Part shown: positions 16,244-24,129 of the stretch, piece after piece
How positions within the stretch are numbered: the stretch's first letter is position 1
How the letters are laid out: the number at the start of each line of letters is the position of its first letter
Assembly (NCBI GenBank): GCA_003600225.1
Contig: QZFT01000054.1
Coordinates: 1 to 51,957 of the forward strand
Reading direction: 5' to 3'
From: Pseudonocardiaceae bacterium YIM PH 21723
Lineage (GTDB): Bacteria; Actinomycetota; Actinomycetes; Mycobacteriales; Pseudonocardiaceae
DNA: 51,957 nt
The notes under the pieces: generated by a model
The model's input: the letters and a program-made list of their open reading frames with translations, nothing else
Told to the model about the DNA's origin: nothing
Databases searched by the model: none
Made by a program: the position numbers and the translations under genes

Positions 16244-16311
16244 GCCGTTGTACCGGCCGTAGTACCCGCCGTAGTAGGCCGTTGTGTCCGCCGTTGTACC
16301 GGCCGTAGTAG
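16244..16311. repeat. Six tandem ~12-bp repeats, consensus GCCGTWGTACC
   Basis: Copies start at 16,244, 16,256, 16,268, 16,278, 16,290 and 16,302, so spacing is 12 bp with one 10-bp step. The array lies in a ~410-bp gene-free interval between convergent genes. Such helically phased arrays are typical binding sites for RHH or transfer proteins (clt- or parS-like). Confidence 0.75.
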
Positions 16312-16410
16312 ACGCCTTGGGGCGTTGTCGGCCGTTTGAGCAGGTCAGGGACCGTTGTGAGGTGTCGGCAAACAGTCGACAAATCCTTAGAGGGTGGCCG
16401 ATGAACCGAT

Positions 16411-16450
16411 CTGGGAACAGGGGAGAGGTCATGACGGCCCCTGTTCCCAG
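16411..16450 (-). terminator. Hairpin terminator of the 587-aa gene
   Basis: CTGGGAACAGGGG (16,411-16,423) pairs perfectly with 16,438-16,450 over a 14-nt loop. It begins 5 bases beyond the stop codon of the minus-strand gene. Confidence 0.75.
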
Positions 16451-16455
16451 GTCGG

Positions 16456-18213
16456 TCAGCGTTTGCCCTTCTTCTTGCGCTTGTCCCGAAGTCGCCGCTC
16501 GGCAGCACGCCGGGCGGCCTGCTGGACAGGGTCCACCGGCTTCGGGGCTTGGGCCTGGTATCCGGCCTCGGCGTCGAGTCGCTGCTGAAGGCATTCGGCG
16601 AGCAGGTGGACCTGGGCGACCGCGTCCGGGTCGGTGAGGGAGTCGTAGGCGGCGGCCAGCAGCCGATCGGCCTCGTCCCAGGCACGGCCCGGTTCTCCGA
16701 TGATCTGGGTCTGCTTGCCGATCAGCTCGCCCACCTGGCCCCGGGCCAGGGTGAACTGCTCAGGAGACAGATCAAGTGCCGAGACCGTGCGATCCGGCCG
16801 CGCCAGGTAGGTGATCGCCTGCGCGAGCTGCTCGCGGATCTGCTTCGGCCCGGCGGCCACGTGCATGCCCATCCAGCCGCTGTAGACGGCCATCAGGAAC
16901 AGGTCGCCCTCCAGATCGCTGGTGGCGTCCGGGTGCGGATCGACCAGCTTGCTGGAGTCCTGCATCGACATCAGGGTCGGCATGTACGCGGTCAACGCCC
17001 GCGTCCGGTACTCGCTGGGCACCACCATGTCGACCAGGCTCTGCATGCCCGGGATCAGCGTGCCGGTCCGGATCGTGACGGTGCGCTCGATACGGGCGCA
17101 CCACAGCTGCGCGAGGGCCTCCATGTGGCCGCGGGCGATCCGCAGGCCGCGGGGACCGTACTGGTTGATGGCCGCGAACGAGTCGGACACGGCGGCCGCC
17201 GTGCGGGTCAGCATGCCGTGCAGCAGCCGCAGCGCGAACGCCTCCAGCGCGGCGACGTCGGCGTTGTCCAGATTCAGCGCGTCCTTGGGGATCGTGTCCA
17301 GCACGTCCTGGTGCACCGGCATGCCGAGCGCGATCATGCACTCTCGGCGCAGCTGGTCGGCCTGCTCCGCAGTCGGAGCGGCATCACCGTGGGCACGCAG
17401 GTGTTTGGCTGCGACCTCGAGCATCCGGGCGTGCTCGGGCAGTCGGGCGGCCCGGTCGTCCGGGACCTGGACGAAGTCGGCGCCGTCGAACAACGTCAGC
17501 AGCAGCTCCCCGGCAGCCCGGTCGACGTCGTCGGCCAGCGGCTGGGCGTCCAGGCCCAGAGCGCCACTGGCCTGCTCCAGCTTGCGCTGCACACCAGCAC
17601 GCAACCCGGTCCGGTCGGCGACCAGCGGCTGGAGCGACATCCAGGCGATCTGGGCCAGCGAGGCGTAGATCGCCCCGGCCGGGCGGGCCAGGGCCACGGA
17701 CTCCATCCGTGCCGCTGACTCCTTCACGCCCTGCACGGTCAGCTCACCCGGCTCGTGCCGCTTCGCCAGCGCGAACAGCGCATCCTCCCAGCACGAGGGA
17801 GGGCACAACGTCGCGATCACCTGGTGCTCGCCCGGGATCTGATCGGCCTTGTCCGGGATGAGCCGGGCCTGCTCCTCGTGCGAGATCGGCTTGGCCGGGC
17901 CTTGCGGGAACAGCGCCTTGTCCAGCATCTCGCGGCCGATGTCGTTGATGACGACGACGATCGACGGCGCCCAGTCACGCGGCACCCGGGCCAGGATCTG
18001 CGCTATCGCCTGCGTGTGGCCGGCCGGATCGGATCCCTCGTCGACCTGCTCCCCGGGGACAGGCCAGCCGGGCGGCAGCTCGGCCAGGCCCTGCTCGACG
18101 GCGTCCAGGGCGTGCAGGGTCAGTTCCGAGGCGAAGGTGAACAGGCGCAGTGCCTGGTCCTTGTGCCCCGGGACGAACGGTTCTTCGGGCGCCATCTGCT
18201 GCAGGTCGCTCAT
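16456..18213 (-). CDS. Large protein of unknown function (585 aa)
   Basis: ATG 18,213 is preferred to the TTG two codons earlier, with AGAAGGG upstream. The protein is predominantly helical, with no signal peptide or obvious membrane segment and no NTPase or nuclease motif that I can see. It ends in a very basic tail (RRLRDKRKKKGKR) that could bind nucleic acid. It is transcribed divergently from an EEP-type nuclease 100 bp away, which may be a functional pairing. I do not recognise a family. Confidence 0.75.
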   Translation of the reverse strand: MSDLQQMAPEEPFVPGHKDQALRLFTFASELTLHALDAVEQGLAELPPGWPVPGEQVDEGSDPAGHTQAIAQILARVPRDWAPSIVVVINDIGREMLDKALFPQGPAKPISHEEQARLIPDKADQIPGEHQVIATLCPPSCWEDALFALAKRHEPGELTVQGVKESAARMESVALARPAGAIYASLAQIAWMSLQPLVADRTGLRAGVQRKLEQASGALGLDAQPLADDVDRAAGELLLTLFDGADFVQVPDDRAARLPEHARMLEVAAKHLRAHGDAAPTAEQADQLRRECMIALGMPVHQDVLDTIPKDALNLDNADVAALEAFALRLLHGMLTRTAAAVSDSFAAINQYGPRGLRIARGHMEALAQLWCARIERTVTIRTGTLIPGMQSLVDMVVPSEYRTRALTAYMPTLMSMQDSSKLVDPHPDATSDLEGDLFLMAVYSGWMGMHVAAGPKQIREQLAQAITYLARPDRTVSALDLSPEQFTLARGQVGELIGKQTQIIGEPGRAWDEADRLLAAAYDSLTDPDAVAQVHLLAECLQQRLDAEAGYQAQAPKPVDPVQQAARRAAERRLRDKRKKKGKR

Positions 18214-18313
18214 TACCAAGCCCTTCTGGCCGGTAACCCCCAGCCGTGATCACCACTGTATGGGAGTGCCCAATCCGGCCCCGAGCCCGTGGTGGCCCGC
18301 TTAAGCTCTGGGC

Positions 18314-19303
18314 GTGATCAGGACTGGGAGCTACAACCTGCTGCGGTACGGCGAGAGCGACACGGCCGAGGAGATCGCCCGGTACGAGCGGGTCCACCAG
18401 GTGATCGAGGGCATGCGCACCGCGGCCGCCGACGCCGGGGACGGCCTGGTCCTCGGCGTCCAGGAGGTCATCGCCAACGACCCGGACCCCGACACCAAGG
18501 CCAAGCTGGCCGGGCAGCGGCTCCAGGAATTGGCCGAGGCCACCGGTCTGCGCTGCTGTTACGAGCCCGGCAAGCCCGCGATCGCCGTCGGCAACCACCC
18601 GTTCCACGTCGGCCTGCTCTGGTCCGAGGGCATCACCCCGGCTGGTGGATGGCGCGAGTACGCCGGCGCGAACGTCTGGCACGCCCTGGCCAAACTCACC
18701 TTGGATGTCGGCGCCCGCATCCCGGTGCAGCACGCGTCCTTCCACGGCACGCCGTTCGGCCGTCATCGGCGAGCCGATGAGAACGAGCGGGTCGTCTCGG
18801 CCATGACCCGGCCCGACGACCGGCCCCCAGGTGTCATCGTCGGCGACTGGAACACCGTGTTCGCCGACCGCGTGCTGCGCCCTGGCTGGGTCTCCGAGGA
18901 CGACGCCGAACCCGACAAGCTCGTCTACTACGACCCCGACCCGTACACCGGGCGCGATGCCCAATGGCACGGCGACCTCGTCTACCAGTGCCGCTGGGAG
19001 TACGACCGGTACGGCAACCGCCGCTGGCAAGCCGACCGGGAACCGGGGGAGGTGCTCTACGCGGGCGGCCTGCACGACGCGGCCGCCGCCCTGCAGGTGC
19101 CGTGGCAGCCGACCGTCGGCTACTGGCCCGAGGGCGACCCGTTCGGTCCCCGGCGCATCGACGGCATCCGGGTCACCGAGGAGGTCCTGCCGGCGCTACG
19201 CGGCTACGAGGTCGTGGACACTGAGCTGGCCCGCTCGGCCTCCGACCACCTGCCCATCGTGACCCGCTATGACCAGACGGCCATCACCACCAGGACCACC
19301 TGA
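18314..19303 (+). CDS. Endonuclease/exonuclease/phosphatase (EEP) superfamily protein
   Basis: This 329-residue protein has the ordered EEP motifs: GSYNLLR (N), VLGVQEV (catalytic Glu), GVIVGDWNTVF (D-x-N) and SDHLPIVTRY at the C-terminus (D-H). These are the metal-binding residues of DNase I-like phosphodiesterases. The substrate cannot be inferred. Translation starts at GTG 18,314. No signal peptide is seen, so it probably acts in the cytoplasm. Confidence 0.8.
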   Translation: MIRTGSYNLLRYGESDTAEEIARYERVHQVIEGMRTAAADAGDGLVLGVQEVIANDPDPDTKAKLAGQRLQELAEATGLRCCYEPGKPAIAVGNHPFHVGLLWSEGITPAGGWREYAGANVWHALAKLTLDVGARIPVQHASFHGTPFGRHRRADENERVVSAMTRPDDRPPGVIVGDWNTVFADRVLRPGWVSEDDAEPDKLVYYDPDPYTGRDAQWHGDLVYQCRWEYDRYGNRRWQADREPGEVLYAGGLHDAAAALQVPWQPTVGYWPEGDPFGPRRIDGIRVTEEVLPALRGYEVVDTELARSASDHLPIVTRYDQTAITTRTT

Positions 19304-19370
19304 CCGGCCGCGCCGGTCCCTACCCGACCGTGTCCTGAACCCGCAGCACATCTTGCAGATGCTCACGGCA

Positions 19371-19390
19371 GGTTGCGTTGTGACGAAACT
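19371..19390. promoter_or_regulatory. GGTTNCGTWGTGACGRAACY operator, copy 1
   Basis: GGTTGCGTTGTGACGAAACT matches the sites at 23,109 and 23,648 at most of 20 positions. The arms are inverted. It lies 58 bp before a small membrane-protein reading frame. Confidence 0.6.
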
Positions 19391-19447
19391 CCGGAGCGGA
19401 CCGATCGCGTCCTGGGGTTTTCAAGGACCACCCGAACGAGGCTTGCA

Positions 19448-19570
19448 ATGGCAGCCGGGACACTGCTTAGCGTCGCGGCAATGCGCATCATCATCGTGTT
19501 GTCGGCCCGCCTGACCCTCACCGTTGTCCTGCTCGCCGTCGCGGCCGGCTACCTGCTGTCCCGGCTGTAG
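19448..19570 (+). CDS. Possible very small membrane peptide (40 aa)
   Basis: The frame from ATG 19,448 gives a 40-residue peptide with a C-terminal hydrophobic segment (LTLTVVLLAVAAGYLL). It lies downstream of an operator-like palindrome. Another ATG at 19,481 would give 29 residues. There is no strong ribosome-binding site, so this is tentative. Confidence 0.35.
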   Translation: MAAGTLLSVAAMRIIIVLSARLTLTVVLLAVAAGYLLSRL

Positions 19571-19622
19571 CCATCGCGCTCACGCACACCTGCGCGCGGT
19601 GAGGCGGGACCTTGCCCGGCGA

Positions 19623-20060
19623 TCAGCCGGTGCCCTCGCGGCAGGTGACCGTCAGATCCCCGTTCCGGCGGGGGCAGAACCTGCACCGCGGCGGGCATTC
19701 GACGTACACGGTGGTGCCGTCATGCGTCCAGTAGTAGGCGCACTGTTCGCACCGCCACGTACCTCGCCGCAGACCGGGGCTGTAGCTGATCTGCACCCGG
19801 CGGGGCCCCAGCCTCTCCTTGCACTGCGGGCAGTAGTCGTAACCGACCACCTGGACCGTCGGCCCGTTGCCGACGAACCGCCGGAAATCCGGGCCGTGCT
19901 CCGGCAATGCCTCGATCCTGGGGGAGGTGAATGGTCCCTGCACCCGGCGACGATAAGCACACTCCGACCACAGCAGGGTGTGTCGACACGGCTTCGCGAC
20001 ACCCGACCCCACCGGCCCCGACCCTCCCCGTGCCGTCTTACTCCTCCCTCGCCACACCAT
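19623..20060 (-). CDS. Zinc-ribbon protein, N-terminus uncertain (possibly truncated)
   Basis: The C-terminal 70 residues carry three Cys pairs (YCPQCKERLG, WRCEQCAYYW, CRFCPRRNG), consistent with zinc ribbons of unknown role. The N-terminal 60-70 residues are Gly/Arg/Pro-rich and poorly supported. ATG 20,060 and a downstream GTG are both possible starts. The frame runs to 20,117, where the proposed recombinase-trio element begins, so the original 5' end may have been replaced by the insertion. Confidence 0.5.
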   Translation of the reverse strand: MVWRGRSKTARGGSGPVGSGVAKPCRHTLLWSECAYRRRVQGPFTSPRIEALPEHGPDFRRFVGNGPTVQVVGYDYCPQCKERLGPRRVQISYSPGLRRGTWRCEQCAYYWTHDGTTVYVECPPRCRFCPRRNGDLTVTCREGTG

Positions 20061-20159
20061 CAGCCCACCGTTTCCGCCCCCACCCCGCCTTAACTCCCTC
20101 ACCGCCACTGAACCCACTTCGGTCTACGCAGCTGTCCTCGTGTTCCTTCGCCGTACACC

Positions 20160-20300
20160 GCGGCCGCCGGACGGCCGCTGGTCTGCGACCTCCATGTTCA
20201 CGCCCACTGCGGTAGATCATGGACCACTTGAAGAACCGTCACCCTGCCTGAGATACCGTCACTCCCGCTGATGGAATTTCATTCTGACTGAAGCCAAGGG
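20160..20300. promoter_or_regulatory. Promoter region of recombinase trio with two 17-bp direct repeats
   Basis: ACCGTCACCCTGCCTGA (20,235-20,251) and ACCGTCACTCCCGCTGA (20,255-20,271) are direct repeats exactly 20 bp apart. A small GC hairpin lies at about 20,160-20,178. The repeats probably bind the operon's own HTH protein or the recombinase. Confidence 0.5.
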
Positions 20301-20307
20301 GTGCGAG

Positions 20308-21384
20308 TTGACGCTGGCTTTGGTCCAGGACCTTCGGGACCATCGGACGCCGCCTACCCCGGACGAGCTGGCGGACTTCGAGACGGACGTGCTGGCCGGC
20401 TTCGTGATGGCCAGGGCCGCCGCCGGGCTGGCGGACAGCTCGATCCGCAACGACATCAACAACCTCGGCTTGATCCGGCAGTGGTTCGAGCAGCCGTTAT
20501 GGGCGATGCAACCGGCCGACGCCGACCTGTACTTCGGCAAAGTCACCCGGACCGCCAAACCGTCCACGCGGGCCAAACGAGCAGGCTCGTTATCGGTCTA
20601 CTTCGACTTCCTGGAACTGCGCCACGCGGTGGAGCTGGCCAACCTGCTGGGCAGGGCGGTCGAGTGCCCGCTGGACGAGATGAACCGGCCGCAGGCGACG
20701 CTGGACCGGTCGCTGCGGGTGCCGCCGTCCGAGGCGGAGATGAAGCAGCTGTTCGACGGGTGGCGCGAGGAGTTGTCCAGCTGCCGGAAGTTCGCGCCGA
20801 TGGCCCGCAACTTCACGGCCGCCCGGCTCGCCGCCAACGTGGGCCTGCGCATCAACGAGGTCCGGATGCTGGACCTGCACGACGTCCGCTGGGACCTGGG
20901 CACGTTCGGCAAACTGCACGTCCGCCACGGCAAGGGCTCACGCCGGCGCGGCCCCAAGCCCAGGCTGGCGCCCCTGATCAACGGTGCGGACCGGCTGCTG
21001 ACGTGGTTCATCGAGGACATCTGGTCGGCCTTCGGCGGCGATTTCACGTTGCCGGACGCCCCGCTGTTCCCCTCCGAACGCGGCAGGAACGGCGGCCACC
21101 TCTGCCGGGCCAGCGCGGAGGTCTACCGCCGGGCACTGGCCGAGGCGACCGCCAACCACCTGCCGGAGTGGGCGGGCAAGCTCACCCCGCACGTCCTGCG
21201 GCACTACTGCGCCTCGGAGCTCTACCGGGGCGGCATGAACCTGCTGGCCATCCAAGAGCTCCTCGGTCACGCGTGGACCGGCACCACGGCCGGATACATC
21301 CACGTCCAGGGCCAACACATCGAGCAGGCCTGGCTCAAGGGCCAGCAGCGTGCTGCCGACCGCTGGAAAGGACTCACCTCGTGA
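20308..21384 (+). CDS. Tyrosine recombinase/integrase
   Basis: This 358-residue protein starts at TTG 20,308 (AAGGGG about 8 nt before). It has an N-terminal SAM-like domain and a catalytic domain with the complete set: Arg181 (GLRINEV), Lys209 region (HGKGS), His295 and Arg298 (TPHVLRHY), His321 (LGHAWTG) and Tyr330 (TTAGYIHV). It should be catalytically active in site-specific recombination. Its stop overlaps the GTG of the next gene. Confidence 0.93.
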   Translation: MTLALVQDLRDHRTPPTPDELADFETDVLAGFVMARAAAGLADSSIRNDINNLGLIRQWFEQPLWAMQPADADLYFGKVTRTAKPSTRAKRAGSLSVYFDFLELRHAVELANLLGRAVECPLDEMNRPQATLDRSLRVPPSEAEMKQLFDGWREELSSCRKFAPMARNFTAARLAANVGLRINEVRMLDLHDVRWDLGTFGKLHVRHGKGSRRRGPKPRLAPLINGADRLLTWFIEDIWSAFGGDFTLPDAPLFPSERGRNGGHLCRASAEVYRRALAEATANHLPEWAGKLTPHVLRHYCASELYRGGMNLLAIQELLGHAWTGTTAGYIHVQGQHIEQAWLKGQQRAADRWKGLTS

Positions 21385-21698
21385 AGTGGAACCTGCGGAT
21401 GACCGCGGCCAACCGGGGAATCTGGAAGGCCAGCGAGCTGCACCGCAAGCTCGCCGAGCACGGGCTGGAGATCAGCACCGGCAAGATGTCCGGCTGGTGG
21501 TCGGGCAACCCGGCCAGCATCAAGCTCGACGAGATCGACGTCATCTGCACGGCGCTGGAGTGCACCGTCGCCGACCTGATGATCGCCGAACCGGTCGCCA
21601 AGTCCGAGGGCACCGAGCAGGCCGGGCAGACCGCCGTCGGCCAGGACCGGCGGGTCACCCCGCGGCCGCGCACAGGGCGGTCCTTGCCGCCCCTGTGA
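21381..21698 (+). CDS. Small Cro/CI-type helix-turn-helix protein
   Basis: This 105-residue protein begins at GTG 21,381, overlapping the integrase stop. The HTH spans about residues 5-70 (GIWKASELHRKLAEHGLEIS, KMSGWWSGNPASIKLDEI, VICTALECTVADLM). A Pro/Arg tail follows. It is probably an operon-specific repressor or recombination directionality factor. It overlaps the following start as GTGA. Confidence 0.85.
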   Translation: MKWNLRMTAANRGIWKASELHRKLAEHGLEISTGKMSGWWSGNPASIKLDEIDVICTALECTVADLMIAEPVAKSEGTEQAGQTAVGQDRRVTPRPRTGRSLPPL

Positions 21699-22981
21699 TC
21701 CGCGACTGCCTGACCTGCGGCACCCCGTTCCCGGCCAAGGCCCAGCCGAAGGCGCCCGGACGCCCGCGTTCCTACTGCTCTCCAGGGTGTTATCCCTGGA
21801 AATACAACATCCGGTGGTCCGAGCCCGGTGTCCTCCCGGCGCGAGCCGACTCGATGGACACCCCGCTCAAGCGGGCCGCCGCCCACCAGGCGATCCAGCG
21901 AGGCGAGGCGCACGGCTGGTCACCGTCGACCATCGCAGGGGTGATGCACGGCCTGGCCCTCGTGCTGGCCGATGCCACCGAGGACCAGCCGGTCCCGGCC
22001 TCCCGGATCCGCGAACGCGTTCCACGCGGCAGCTCGATTGCCCGCGTCACCGACGTGCTCGCCGACATGCAGCTGCTGCACGTCGACACCGGCCCCTCGA
22101 TCCACCGGTGGATCGAGACCCGCACGGCCGAGCTGCCAGCCGGCTTCGCCCCGGCGATCCGAGCCTGGCTGTTCTTCCTGCTCGACGGCGACGCCCGCAC
22201 CCGGCCCAAGACCAAGGGCAGCCTCTACGTCCAGTTCGGATGTGTGAAGCCGATCGTCCTGCACCTGGCCACGACCCGCGATCACCTGCGCGAGGTCACC
22301 GCCGGGGACATCACCGAGGCACTGGGCGACTTGAACGGGCACAAGCGCCGCAACGCCATCACCGCGGTCCGGTCGCTGTTCTGGTTCGCCAAGAAGAAGG
22401 GCCTGGTCTTCCGCGACCCGGCCCGGCACCTGCCCAGCGTCAAGGTCGCCCCCGTCCTGGTCCCGCTGACCGAGCAGGAGATCCGGGCCATCGGCCAGAG
22501 CGTGGTCACCCCGGCGCAGCGCCTGGTGGTCACCCTCGCCGCCGCCCACGCTGCCCGCGCGACCCCGATCCGGCACCTGACCCTGGCGGACATCGACTTA
22601 CCCGGCCGTCGGATCACCATCGACGGCCACGAGCAGCTGATGGGGGAGTTGACCACCGACGCGTTGGTCACCTGGCTGGCGTTCCGCAACGCAACTTGGC
22701 CCGGCACCGCCAACCCGCACGTGCTCATCAACAAGTTCACCGCGCTGGGCACCGCCGAGATCAGCCACTACTGCCTCAAGCGCCACCTGCTGCTGAAGGG
22801 CATCCAGCTCGAACGGATCCGCAAGGACCGCATCCTGCACGAGGCCCTGGCCGCCGACGCCGACCCCCTGCACCTGGCGCTCGTGTTCAACATCAGCCAC
22901 ACCACCGCAGTCAGATACGCGGAGGTCGCCACGGCCGTCCTCAGTGCCACGGCCGAAGCCGACCCGACCCCGCCGCCCTGA
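21695..22981 (+). CDS. Zinc-finger tyrosine-recombinase-like protein (third gene of trio)
   Basis: This is a 428-residue protein from GTG 21,695. An FCS-like zinc finger lies at the N-terminus (Cys5, Cys8, Cys28, Cys32). The rest resembles a divergent tyrosine recombinase: core-binding helices, Arg in AARATPIRHLTL, RKDR where HxxR would be, His in NISHTTA and Tyr in VRYAEV. The His-to-Arg change in box II parallels the recombinase at 14,085. It may be a partner subunit that positions or regulates the first recombinase. Confidence 0.75.
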   Translation: MIRDCLTCGTPFPAKAQPKAPGRPRSYCSPGCYPWKYNIRWSEPGVLPARADSMDTPLKRAAAHQAIQRGEAHGWSPSTIAGVMHGLALVLADATEDQPVPASRIRERVPRGSSIARVTDVLADMQLLHVDTGPSIHRWIETRTAELPAGFAPAIRAWLFFLLDGDARTRPKTKGSLYVQFGCVKPIVLHLATTRDHLREVTAGDITEALGDLNGHKRRNAITAVRSLFWFAKKKGLVFRDPARHLPSVKVAPVLVPLTEQEIRAIGQSVVTPAQRLVVTLAAAHAARATPIRHLTLADIDLPGRRITIDGHEQLMGELTTDALVTWLAFRNATWPGTANPHVLINKFTALGTAEISHYCLKRHLLLKGIQLERIRKDRILHEALAADADPLHLALVFNISHTTAVRYAEVATAVLSATAEADPTPPP

Positions 22982-23108
22982 CCGCCTTCACCCCAACTCG
23001 CCGCACAACCCCTCTTCACCTACCAAAACCCGCCCAGTTCACCCTGAAATTTCTTCAGTCTCCCTGAACCCACTTACCAGCTTGGGCTAAGGTATCCCCG
23101 GGGGATAC

Positions 23109-23128
23109 GGTTTCGTAGTGACGAAACC
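23109..23128. promoter_or_regulatory. GGTTNCGTWGTGACGRAACY operator, copy 2
   Basis: GGTTTCGTAGTGACGAAACC has perfect 8-bp arms around AGTG-type centre bases. It lies just after the stop of the zinc-finger gene at 23,135 and 34 bp outside the proposed trio element boundary. Confidence 0.65.
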
Positions 23129-23134
23129 CGCAGG

Positions 23135-23632
23135 TCAGAAACCCTCGTTCTTGCGCTGCTGACGCTCCAGTGCCCGGCGCTGCTGACGCGACAAACCCTG
23201 TCCTGCAGCAGCCGTCTCACCGCCGGACGAGGGCGTAGCGGCGGGCTGCTTCCAGGTGAAGCTCTCGTGCAACTCAAGCACCGCTCCCGCCAACTCCTGC
23301 CAATCGTCGCGGCCGCGCACCAGCGAACGGGGATCGTGGCGGATCTGATCCCGCAGCCGGTCCAGCAGCGGCAGCCAGTCCGCCACCGTCACTGGCACCG
23401 CGGGCATCGGCCTGTCGCGCTCAACGACGCGCTCGACGACCTCCCGCACGACCGTCGGCATCGGGTCGGCCTGGTCCAGCATCGCGGCCGCCTGACGCAT
23501 TTCCCAGGCCCTCGTCCGGCACGTTTGCGAGCAGAACTGGCCCGGCCGGCCGGTGCCCTTGTAGACGATCGGAGTGCCGCAGCGCGCGCACTCGATGCTG
23601 ATCCGGCGCTCCCGGACACCGTCGTTTCCCAT
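23135..23632 (-). CDS. FCS-type zinc-finger protein
   Basis: This 165-residue protein has an N-terminal zinc finger CARCGTPIVYKGTGRPGQFC followed by SQTCRTRAWE, a linker with VVREVVERVVERDRP, and a basic Gln/Arg-rich C-terminal helix (SRQQRRALERQQRK). The finger is of the same type as in the neighbouring trio recombinase. An operator palindrome at 23,648-23,667 lies 15 bp before its ATG and another follows its stop. It is likely a self-regulated DNA- or RNA-binding protein of unknown role. Confidence 0.75.
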   Translation of the reverse strand: MGNDGVRERRISIECARCGTPIVYKGTGRPGQFCSQTCRTRAWEMRQAAAMLDQADPMPTVVREVVERVVERDRPMPAVPVTVADWLPLLDRLRDQIRHDPRSLVRGRDDWQELAGAVLELHESFTWKQPAATPSSGGETAAAGQGLSRQQRRALERQQRKNEGF

Positions 23633-23647
23633 GCCACCAGCCTACGT

Positions 23648-23667
23648 AGTTCCGTCACTACGAAACC
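23648..23667. promoter_or_regulatory. GGTTNCGTWGTGACGRAACY operator, copy 3
   Basis: On the minus strand this reads GGTTTCGTAGTGACGGAACT, 15 bp upstream of the zinc-finger gene start, so it would overlap the promoter or 5' leader of that gene. Confidence 0.65.
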
Positions 23668-23813
23668 GGGCCAGAGCACGTGCAAGAGGTCCTGTGTCGT
23701 TGGAGGTAGCGAGGGAGAGCGGGATGCGGCGGCGATGAGGCGGCTAGCTGGATGGTTTCAGAGAAGTGGGCGGACGGCGCTGGTCAGAGGCGGTGGCGGA
23801 AGGCGGTCGCGTG

Positions 23814-23875
23814 TTCTCATCCGATGCGGATTTCTCGCATCAGATGAGAATTCGTCACCCTCGCACTGATAGTGC
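23814..23875. promoter_or_regulatory. 37-bp double inverted repeat and adjacent GCACT-GAT-AGTGC palindrome
   Basis: TTCTCATC and GATGCG pair with CGCATC and GATGAGAA across 23,814-23,850 in a nested palindrome. A second short palindrome lies at 23,863-23,875. The ~275-bp interval 23,668-23,942 holds no gene I can support. The palindrome could be an operator or a terminator between genes. Confidence 0.55.
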
Positions 23876-23942
23876 AAGAGGTGTGCCAGTACCTGATCTT
23901 GTGGGTCGTAGAACGGCGAGGCAGCGTCGTGCCGGAGCCGGG

Positions 23943-24095
23943 CTACTGGCGGACGTGTCCAGCACATGGGCAGCGGAGCAGAACCAGATGACCGGGGGAC
24001 TCCACCGACAGCACCGCCGGCCCGGCGCACCGCGGGCACCGCTGGGGCCGCAGCGCGGTGCGCAGCCGCTGTCGAAGCCAGGACCAGACGCTCAT
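23943..24095 (-). CDS. Small zinc-binding-type peptide (50 aa)
   Basis: ATG 24,095 is preceded by a very strong GGAAAGGAG site. The peptide has a basic start (MSVWSWLRQRLRTALRPQR) and two Cys pairs, CPRC and CPC, spaced as in a minimal zinc ribbon. It runs divergently from the gene at 24,130. The function is unknown. Confidence 0.5.
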   Translation of the reverse strand: MSVWSWLRQRLRTALRPQRCPRCAGPAVLSVESPGHLVLLRCPCAGHVRQ

Positions 24096-24129
24096 CTCGT
24101 GCTCCTTTCCCGATGATGTTCGCAGGCTG

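Larger units (their letters stand above)
20108..23075. mobile_element. Candidate tyrosine-recombinase trio element bounded by 12-bp direct repeats
   Basis: CTGAACCCACTT occurs at 20,108-20,119 and at 23,064-23,075, just outside a three-gene operon of recombinase, HTH and zinc-finger recombinase. Both ends also share an AATTTC-plus-TTC segment near the genes (about 20,275 and 23,048) and C-rich, G-poor flanks. The gene set recalls Tn554-type and recombinase-trio elements. The boundaries are inferred from the repeats only. Confidence 0.5.

Noticed and set aside
16244-16311. CRISPR array
   Set aside because: The units are 10-12 bp with no spacers, and there are no cas genes.
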